Position numbers and translations under genes: made by a program. This document shows positions 1 through 4,882 of a stretch of 7,859 nucleotides of DNA, in pieces (position 1 is the first letter of the stretch; the number at the start of each line of letters is the position of its first letter). A model generated the notes under the pieces. That model saw only the letters and a list, made by a program, of their open reading frames with translations. It had not been told where the DNA came from and did no database searches. The stretch comes from an uncultured Spirochaetaceae bacterium (GTDB taxonomy: Bacteria > Spirochaetota > Spirochaetia > Sphaerochaetales > Sphaerochaetaceae), in NCBI GenBank assembly GCA_946414625.1, contig CAMKPI010000071.1, positions 1 through 7,859 of the forward strand, written 5' to 3'.

Positions 1-537
1 GCTTCCATAATCCCCCACTGCCGCTTTGAAAATGCAGATGAATTTGCAGAAAAAGGGCGAAGCAAGACGCGTCTGGAGGTTTGCAAGGATGTGTGACAGT
101 ATAGGGAGTCCAACGACCAGGAAGAGCGCCAGGTATTTGATTTTTTTCAACAGCCTGTCTCTTTCGTCCGGGACTTTGATTTTTCTGGATGGAATTTTGT
201 ACAGAAGGTCCTGCAGGAAGCCGAAAGGGCATACAAAGCCGCATACGAATCGTCCGAGGAGGATTCCGAACAGCGAGATCGTGCCAGCGACATAGAACAG
301 CCCCATGAAACCATCCGAGAGTAGGGCGTTTTGCAGCGCCCCAATCGGGCATGAGAGCGTTGCGGCGGGGCAGGAATAGCAGTTCAAAACCGGAACACAG
401 AATTTTTTCAGCTTACCACGGTAAATCCTGCCCTTTGCGAAGCCTGCCGCGTAGCCGTTTATGAGTGCTGCGAAGAGAAGCTGAACCATGGTGCGGAGGG
501 AATTTTTCGGCTTTCTGGTTGTTTTCATTGAAGCCAT
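1..537 (-). CDS. Polytopic membrane 4Fe-4S binding protein (NapH/NosR-like), 3' end outside the window
   Basis: The first 179 residues of a membrane iron-sulfur protein are visible; the gene continues past the left edge. After a basic N-terminus, a hydrophobic helix lies at about residues 15-33. A cysteine motif NCYSCP...SCPIGALQ follows (C53, C56, C63), then a helix at about 75-97 and the signature GRFVCGFVCPFGFLQDLLYKIP (C99, C103). A third helix lies at about 135-152, and a CKFIC pair (C164, C168) ends the visible part. This arrangement is typical of roughly 300-residue membrane ferredoxin-like proteins that pass electrons across or along the membrane; their second half usually has more helices and 4Fe-4S clusters. 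In that family the last pair is normally followed by Pro-Ala-Gly; here it is followed by Ile-Phe-Lys, an oddity. The start at 537 gives MASMKTTRK; an in-frame ATG at 528 is possible, and neither has a strong ribosome binding site. It lies 25 nt after the CxxC mini-gene and is probably cotranscribed with it. The electron donor and acceptor are not visible. Confidence 0.85.
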   Translation of the reverse strand, partial: MASMKTTRKPKNSLRTMVQLLFAALINGYAAGFAKGRIYRGKLKKFCVPVLNCYSCPAATLSCPIGALQNALLSDGFMGLFYVAGTISLFGILLGRFVCGFVCPFGFLQDLLYKIPSRKIKVPDERDRLLKKIKYLALFLVVGLPILSHILANLQTRLASPFFCKFICIFKAAVGDYGS

Positions 538-562
538 ATGCGTCTTTTGTGTTTTTTTGCGA

Positions 563-700
563 TTAGGCTAGGCCTATGCATTCGAGGCAGATTCTGGAGC
601 CCTTCTCGAACACCGCTTTCATGTCGCCCCGCGCGGCGCCCGCAGCAATCATGGCAACGCTTAGAGCAAGAATCATTACGGAAACAATTTTTCTCTTCAT
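563..700 (-). CDS. Small exported CxxC-motif protein, CD1871A-family-like (45 aa)
   Basis: A complete 45-codon gene, ATG at 700 and TAA at 563-565. It has a signal or anchor sequence: basic MKRK, then a hydrophobic stretch at about residues 5-23 ending in small residues. The short mature part begins RGDMKAVFEKG and ends with CLECIGLA, which puts a CxxC pair (C38, C41) almost at the C-terminus. This pattern (short, exported, Arg-Gly-acidic motif, terminal CxECIG) matches what I recall of the CD1871A family of CXXC proteins, often encoded beside a 4Fe-4S membrane protein and a TlpA-like thioredoxin. Both neighbours are present here. I infer a role as a small thiol or metal carrier outside the membrane; the biochemical function is not established from the sequence. 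An AAGG in the ribosome-binding position lies about 9 nt before the ATG. The gene is short enough to be missed by automatic callers. Confidence 0.8.
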   Translation of the reverse strand: MKRKIVSVMILALSVAMIAAGAARGDMKAVFEKGSRICLECIGLA

Positions 701-835
701 GTCTGAGCCTTATTTGCGACAGGTCTTATGCCTTCGCGAAGCGGTTGTAAATCAGCTCTCTATCTAGTTTTAGGAAAAGCTTATTCGCAGCTGGTTTCAT
801 GCTTTTGTGGTGCGGACCTGCCACTTCTGCGGCGG

Positions 836-857
836 TTATCCGATTTCCAGCGGATAA
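836..857. promoter_or_regulatory. Operator-like dyad upstream of the CxxC/4Fe-4S gene pair
   Basis: A perfect inverted repeat, TTATCCG, 8 nt, CGGATAA, lies 135 bp upstream of the start of the CxxC gene and next to the repeat field. It has the size and symmetry of a dimeric regulator's binding site. It could also form a 7-bp hairpin, but no T-tract follows on either strand, so it is not a standard terminator. No convincing promoter could be placed near it. Function is inferred from symmetry only. Confidence 0.3.
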
Positions 858-861
858 TATT

Positions 862-957
862 AGTCGGTTTTGATTCGACCACGTGCGACAACAGATGGGA
901 CTCTCTAAGGACGCGCTATTGCATCCAGTCGGTTTTGATTCGACCATGTGCGACAAC
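862..957. repeat. Pair of 31-bp direct repeats separated by 34 bp
   Basis: Two copies of a 31-bp sequence beginning AGTCGGTTTTGATTCGACC lie at 862-892 and 927-957. They differ at one base (CACGTG versus CATGTG). The 34 bp between them is unrelated unique sequence. Each copy contains GTCG and CGAC 9 nt apart, a short potential stem. The second copy runs straight into the 44-bp array. No third copy occurs in the window. Confidence 0.8.
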
Positions 958-959
958 TG

Positions 960-1156
960 CAGTAGCCCGCGGTAGCCCAATTGCATCTGACTTCCGGTCT
1001 GTGTTGCGTGTAGATGCAGCCCGACTATGCCAACCCGTCAGTCTGTGTTGTATGCTGATGTAGCCCAACAATGTCAAAATTCCGGTCTGTGTTGCGTGCA
1101 GAGGTAGCCAGACTATGCCAAACAGCCGGTCTGCGTTTCGTGCATAGGTAGCCAGA
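960..1156. repeat. 44-bp tandem repeat array, about 4.5 degenerate copies
   Basis: The core GTCTGTGTTGCGTGCAGAGG recurs with small changes. The GTCT anchor falls at 997, 1041, 1085 and 1129, exactly 44 bp apart each time, and TAGCC(C/A) recurs in phase at 973, 1061, 1105 and 1149. The unit at 973 shows that a more degenerate copy precedes the four clear ones. The array lies about 50 bp after the stop codon of the TlpA-like gene, between it and the CxxC gene. A 44-bp period is not a multiple of three, so apparent reading frames through it change with each copy. It should not be annotated as protein-coding. Confidence 0.85.
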
Positions 1157-1205
1157 GCTGTACAGATTCCAATTCGCGCATCTGTCCCGGCAGCCTGAAA
1201 GAGAT

Positions 1206-1796
1206 TCACCTCTCAAGGAGATTGGATATCCTTTCCAGGAAAAACTTTTCCGGATCTCTCGGCGCACCTACAACAGCATCCAGAAGCACACCGTTTCCAC
1301 CCACGAAGAGCGTGTCTGGTATCGCCTCAGTGTTGAAAAAGCTGTCGAAATTCTCGCCGGGGAAATAAACCGGATATGTGACGCCGAACTTGTTCAGCTT
1401 GCCTTGCAGCTGCAGCGGAGTCATTCCCATGTCGAAGCTGACCCCGATGAGCGCGACACTCTCAGGCAGATTGCCGTGCATAGAAACAAGAGAGGGAATC
1501 TCCGCCATGCAAGGAGGACACCATGTGGCAAAGCAGTTGACAACTACAATGTCGTTCCCTTCGCACAGTTCTTTGCCAGACACCTTTTTACCGTTCATGT
1601 CTGTGAAGACGAGGCTGTAAAAGGGGTGCCCCGCGTTCTCTCCAGTGACTTCTGTTTCTGCTTCGTGGGTCTTCCCGTCAGGAATGGTTTTATTTGACGC
1701 GGAACCTTCGGTTTTTGGTTTTTCTTTCCATCCCAGGGAGAAAACGACGGAAAACGAAAGAATCATGAATGCTGCGGCAAGAAAGTTTTTTTTCAT
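1206..1796 (-). CDS. TlpA-family thiol-disulfide oxidoreductase, exported
   Basis: A 196-residue thioredoxin-fold protein. The N-terminus has MKKN, a hydrophobic core (about residues 5-21) and then a charged Lys/Glu/Thr-rich linker to about residue 55, so it is exported. There is no cysteine at the end of the hydrophobic core and hence no lipobox. The active site is CFATWCPPCMAEIPS, with W92-C93-P94-P95-C96. The cis-proline expected opposite the active site is P160 in AIPDTLFV. Extra cysteines lie at 78 and 88. Proteins of this family reduce or relay disulfides outside the cytoplasmic membrane. An AGAGG ribosome binding site lies about 8 nt before the ATG. The gene starts 31 nt after the iorB stop on the same strand with no visible terminator or promoter between, so it is likely part of the ior transcript. 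The likely functional partners, the CxxC mini-protein and the 4Fe-4S membrane protein, lie downstream beyond 505 bp of repeat-bearing DNA. The redox substrate is unknown. Confidence 0.9.
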   Translation of the reverse strand: MKKNFLAAAFMILSFSVVFSLGWKEKPKTEGSASNKTIPDGKTHEAETEVTGENAGHPFYSLVFTDMNGKKVSGKELCEGNDIVVVNCFATWCPPCMAEIPSLVSMHGNLPESVALIGVSFDMGMTPLQLQGKLNKFGVTYPVYFPGENFDSFFNTEAIPDTLFVGGNGVLLDAVVGAPRDPEKFFLERISNLLER

Positions 1797-1827
1797 CTTG
1801 TAAACCTCTGTTTTGCGGCGAGTAGTG

Positions 1828-2412
1828 TCATGCCTCTCTTCCGAGCGCGAACGCTCTTCTGTTTATTTCCAGAAATTTCGGTGGAACTGTTTCTTCTATC
1901 GCTTTTTCCCAGAGTGACCTTTCAAACCGGAAAAGCCTTGACAGTCTTCCCAGCAGTACAAGGTTAACACACTTGCTGCTTCCGGCCTTGTTCGCAAGGG
2001 AAAGCGCATCGAAGGCGTCCACGTTGAATCCCGCCCGCCGAAGGTCTGTGATGATGTTCTCAGGATAAGAAGCCGTCCCGGTTATCACAGGCATCGGGTT
2101 AATCTCCTGAGTATTTGTGACAATCACGCCGTCCGGGGCGACATATTCCGCATACCTCGCGGCTTCCAGGGCTTCGAATGAAAGTACAATGTCCGCGCCG
2201 CCCTTGTCCACTATCGGGGAGTATACTTTTCCGCGGTTGTATCTGACGTATGTCACAACGCTGCCTCCGCGCTGGCTCATGCCGTGCACCTCGGAGAGTT
2301 TCACGTCGTAGCCGGAGGAGAGCAGGATCGAGCCGAGAATGCGGCTGGACAGCAGAGTGCCCTGTCCTCCGACACCAACGATCATGATGTTGCCTTTGTC
2401 TTCTGTAATCAT
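1828..2412 (-). CDS. iorB: Indolepyruvate oxidoreductase subunit beta
   Basis: A 194-residue protein of the pyruvate:ferredoxin oxidoreductase gamma-domain type, the beta subunit of indolepyruvate:ferredoxin oxidoreductase. Visible hallmarks are GVGGQGTLLSSRILG at residues 13-27 and the SEVHGMSQRGGSV motif at about 40-52, both characteristic of IorB and related 2-oxoacid oxidoreductase subunits; the length is normal. It pairs with IorA in the cytoplasm to oxidise aryl-pyruvates to aryl-acetyl-CoA, reducing ferredoxin. Its ATG overlaps the iorA TGA in an ATGA arrangement (2409-2412), which implies translational coupling and balanced subunit synthesis. The TlpA-like gene follows 31 nt downstream. 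Confidence 0.96.
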   Translation of the reverse strand: MITEDKGNIMIVGVGGQGTLLSSRILGSILLSSGYDVKLSEVHGMSQRGGSVVTYVRYNRGKVYSPIVDKGGADIVLSFEALEAARYAEYVAPDGVIVTNTQEINPMPVITGTASYPENIITDLRRAGFNVDAFDALSLANKAGSSKCVNLVLLGRLSRLFRFERSLWEKAIEETVPPKFLEINRRAFALGREA

Positions 2413-4238
2413 CTCTCTTCCCTCCGACCCTCTGGATCAGCGTTTTTTGCGGCGCATCCGATTGCTCCGACCTTGCAAAGCCCTGCGCAAATCCCGCATC
2501 CTGTGCACTGGGTTTCGTCGATCACCGCTTTGCCTTCTTTGAAGCTTATCGCCGGACAGCCTATCTGCATGCAGGATTTGCAGCCTATGCACCGACGAGC
2601 ATCCACATGGATCGGACCCGGGTGCTTCACCGATTTTAGTAGCGCGCATGGACGGCGGGAGATGAGAACTGATACCCCTTCAAGTCCGTCCGCTGTGAGG
2701 CTCTTCACTGCCGCGTCGCATTCGGCTATGTTGTACGGATCCACAACTAGAACCCTGGCTGCTCCGACGCTCCGGCAGAGTTCCTCCAGGTTGATTTTCG
2801 CGCAAGGGTCGCCCTTCAGGTTGAATCCTGTTGTGGGGTTCTGCTGGTGGCCTGTCATGCCCGTGGTGGAGTTGTCCAGGATCACGATGAGTGAATCTGA
2901 TTCGTTGTAAATCGCATTTATCAATCCCGTGACGCCGCTGTGCATGAATGTCGAGTCTCCGATGACTGCGGCGGTTTTCAGCCTTGCGGTGCCGTCAGCG
3001 GTTCTTGCGTTCCCGGCTTCGTCGGTTAGAGAGCGCGCCTTGTTGAAGCCGTGCAGTGCCGAGACGGAGGCTCCCATGCAGATTGTGGTGTCAATCGCAG
3101 ACAGGGGCGGAACGGCTCCGAGAGTATAGCATCCGATATCACCCAGGACGGTGAGGCGGTTCTTTTTCAGAACGTGGTAGATCCCCCTGTGTGGACAGCC
3201 GGCGCACATGACGGGAGGACGGGCGGGGATTTCGGCATTTATCGTTTTCGTCCGGACGGAGATGCCTCTTCCCATGGCTTCGGCGAACTTCCCCTCGATG
3301 TAGTTCTGGGAGAATTCACCGATGTTTGTGAAGAGATCCTTTCCTGTCACGTCGAGCCCGAGGCTTTTGCAGTGCGTCTCAATAAAAGGATCCAGCTCCT
3401 CGACTACAAAAACACGTCCAACGCTTTTGGCAAAATCCAGGATTTTGCGTTTCGGCATGGGCCAGACCGTGCCCAGTTTCAGGACGGGGTATTCGTCGCC
3501 GAAGACTTCCTTGATGTAGTTATAGCACGTGCCGCTCGTGATGACGCCTATTGAGCGGTCGCGTCCTTCATCTGTCCGGTTGAGCGTGGAGGTCTCGGCA
3601 AAGACCTCAAGCGCTGATGTGCGCTCTTCCACAACGGGGTGGCGCTTTTTTGCCATGCCGGGCATCATCACGTATTTCTGGAAGTTTTTTTCATACGGTT
3701 TTGGAGGGGGAGTCTCGCGGTCACAGATCTCCACGGGGTTCTGACAGTGGGCGATTCGTGTGCACATTCGCACCAGAACCGGTGTGTCGTATTCTTCCGA
3801 AATTTCGTATGCCGCTTTTACGAAGTCTTTGGCTTCGGAGGAGTCTGACGGCTCCAGCATAGGGATTTTAGACGCGCGTGCGTAGTGCCTTGAGTCCTGC
3901 TCGTTCTGGGATGAATGCATAGCCGGGTCGTCTGCCACCGCTATGACCATGCCTCCGCTGACACCGGTATACGAGATTGTGAAGAGCGGATCCGCCGCCA
4001 CATTGAGCCCCACATGCTTCATGCCACAGAAGCTCCGGAGCCCCGCCAGGGAAGCGCCGAAAGCCGATTCCATCGCAACTTTCTCGTTTGGTGCCCATTC
4101 GGCGTAGATTTCCTTGTATTTGGCGCCGAACTCTGTGATCTCAGTGCTGGGTGTGCCGGGATACGAGGAGATGAACGAGCACCCGGCTTCCCAGAGCCCA
4201 CGTGCAAATGCCTCGTTGCCTAACATCAGTTTCTTCAT
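2409..4238 (-). CDS. iorA: Indolepyruvate ferredoxin oxidoreductase subunit alpha
   Basis: A full-length 609-residue IorA. It carries the N-terminal pyruvate-oxidoreductase domain (GNEAFARGLWEAG, SYPGTPSTEI at about 7-34, then NEKVAMESAFGAS at 51-63) and the CAGCPHRG motif at 345-352. The thiamine diphosphate site begins with GDS at 427-429 and ends at N456 (DNSTTGMTGHQQNP). At the C-terminus there are two 4Fe-4S motifs: C550, C553, C556, C561, and C578, C581, C584, C588. The second cluster ends Cys-Lys instead of the common Cys-Pro. The enzyme converts indolepyruvate and similar aryl-pyruvates plus CoA to aryl-acetyl-CoA, CO2 and reduced ferredoxin, so it belongs to aromatic amino acid fermentation. 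GAGG lies about 8 nt before the ATG. It is the first gene of the iorA-iorB-TlpA-like cluster and has its own promoter (4290-4317), whose -35 region lies in a repeat. Confidence 0.97.
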   Translation of the reverse strand: MKKLMLGNEAFARGLWEAGCSFISSYPGTPSTEITEFGAKYKEIYAEWAPNEKVAMESAFGASLAGLRSFCGMKHVGLNVAADPLFTISYTGVSGGMVIAVADDPAMHSSQNEQDSRHYARASKIPMLEPSDSSEAKDFVKAAYEISEEYDTPVLVRMCTRIAHCQNPVEICDRETPPPKPYEKNFQKYVMMPGMAKKRHPVVEERTSALEVFAETSTLNRTDEGRDRSIGVITSGTCYNYIKEVFGDEYPVLKLGTVWPMPKRKILDFAKSVGRVFVVEELDPFIETHCKSLGLDVTGKDLFTNIGEFSQNYIEGKFAEAMGRGISVRTKTINAEIPARPPVMCAGCPHRGIYHVLKKNRLTVLGDIGCYTLGAVPPLSAIDTTICMGASVSALHGFNKARSLTDEAGNARTADGTARLKTAAVIGDSTFMHSGVTGLINAIYNESDSLIVILDNSTTGMTGHQQNPTTGFNLKGDPCAKINLEELCRSVGAARVLVVDPYNIAECDAAVKSLTADGLEGVSVLISRRPCALLKSVKHPGPIHVDARRCIGCKSCMQIGCPAISFKEGKAVIDETQCTGCGICAGLCKVGAIGCAAKNADPEGRREER

Positions 4239-4289
4239 TTTTTCGTCCTCTTGTTTTGCAAAGCCTAAAGTGAACGGAGCGTTCTGTCT

Positions 4290-4317
4290 ATTATATACGC
4301 GCCATATGAACCGTCAC
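4290..4317 (-). promoter_or_regulatory. Sigma-70-type promoter of iorA
   Basis: On the minus strand a perfect TATAAT (4290-4295) is preceded after 16 bp by GTGACG (4312-4317), which matches TTGACA at four of six positions. Transcription would start near 4283, giving a leader of about 45 nt before the iorA ATG. The -35 region overlaps the 11-bp inverted repeat ACCGTCACGGT (4310-4320), part of the first copy of the 146-bp repeat. That repeat motif could serve as an operator. The call rests on consensus matching only. Confidence 0.55.
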
Positions 4318-4637
4318 GGTCAATATATTCTGTGTCGCAGCCGTCTGTTCACGGGCGGATACAAGCACTTTATCAGGCGTTTTATACGAACCTCTGTGAG
4401 CGATAAAGCCTATGCCGCAACCATCTGACTGCGGACAGATGGAATCGCTATATGAACCGTCACGGTCGATATTATCTTTGTCGCAGCCGCCTGTCCACGG
4501 GCGGATACAAGCACTTTATCAGGCGTTTTATACGAACCTCTGTGAGCGATAAAGCTTATGCCGCAACCATCTGACTGCGGACAGATGGAATCGCCATATG
4601 AACCGTCACGGCGATATTATCTTTGTCGCAGCCGCCG
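4300..4637. repeat. 146-bp tandem repeat, two full copies plus a truncated third
   Basis: The anchor ATATGAACCGTCACGG occurs at 4304, 4450 and 4596, exactly 146 bp apart. The two full units are nearly identical from GGGCGGATACAAGC onward, and the third stops after about 40 bp at CGCAGCCGCC. Each full unit has three inverted repeats: ACCGT-C-ACGGT; CTTTATC...GATAAAG (4368-4374 with 4402-4408 in copy 1); and CCATCTG, 8 nt, CAGATGG (4421-4442 and 4567-4588). Apparent reading frames run through it, but none has family features or a good ribosome binding site. The first copy overlaps the iorA promoter. Confidence 0.9.
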
Positions 4638-4717
4638 TGTATGACGCAAATATGCCGCGCCACGAGGCGAACGGGTTCGTGAAACGTATGGCGCGTACGG
4701 TTTACACAAATTCCGCG

Positions 4718-4882
4718 TTATGCGGCGCCGGACGCCGTGATTTCGTCACCGCAAGGTTGACGAACTGTGTCATGCCGCCCGTGTTATGCGGCGCCGGACA
4801 CCGTGATTTCGTCGCCGCAAGGTTGACGAACTGTGTCAGTCTGCCTGTGTTATGCGGCGCCGGACGCCGTCAGTTCGTCACC
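4718..4882. repeat. 66-bp tandem repeat array, two full copies plus a partial copy in the acyl-CoA synthetase 3' end
   Basis: TTATGCGGCGCCGGAC starts at 4718, 4784 and 4850, exactly 66 bp apart. The third copy (4850 to about 4882) covers the stop codon and last codons of the acyl-CoA synthetase. The first two copies each hold a hairpin, TTCGTC(A/G)CC, loop GCAA, GGTTGACGAA (4742-4764 and 4808-4830). A weaker, possibly ancestral copy may begin near 4651, right after the truncated 146-bp unit. On the minus strand the array would form the start of the 3' untranslated region of the synthetase mRNA. Confidence 0.85.

Noticed and set aside
720..760. Promoter for the CxxC gene (TTTACA with a TAAGAC or ATAAGA box)
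   Set aside because: The -10 match is too weak, and the spacer carries the palindrome CTTCGCGAAG; not strong enough to annotate.
862..957. CRISPR array
   Set aside because: Only two repeats, one spacer and no cas genes; it borders a degenerate tandem array. Kept as a repeat pair only.
1140..1205. Intrinsic terminator after the TlpA-like gene
   Set aside because: No GC-rich hairpin with a T-tract is present on the minus strand.
916..1267. Two minus-strand open frames (97 and 80 codons) in the 44-bp array
   Set aside because: The repeat period is not a multiple of three, the frames have no family features, and the peptides are just the repeat read in changing frames.
2284..3554. Long plus-strand open frames opposite iorA and iorB
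   Set aside because: They are antisense shadows of iorA and iorB, which have all expected motifs.
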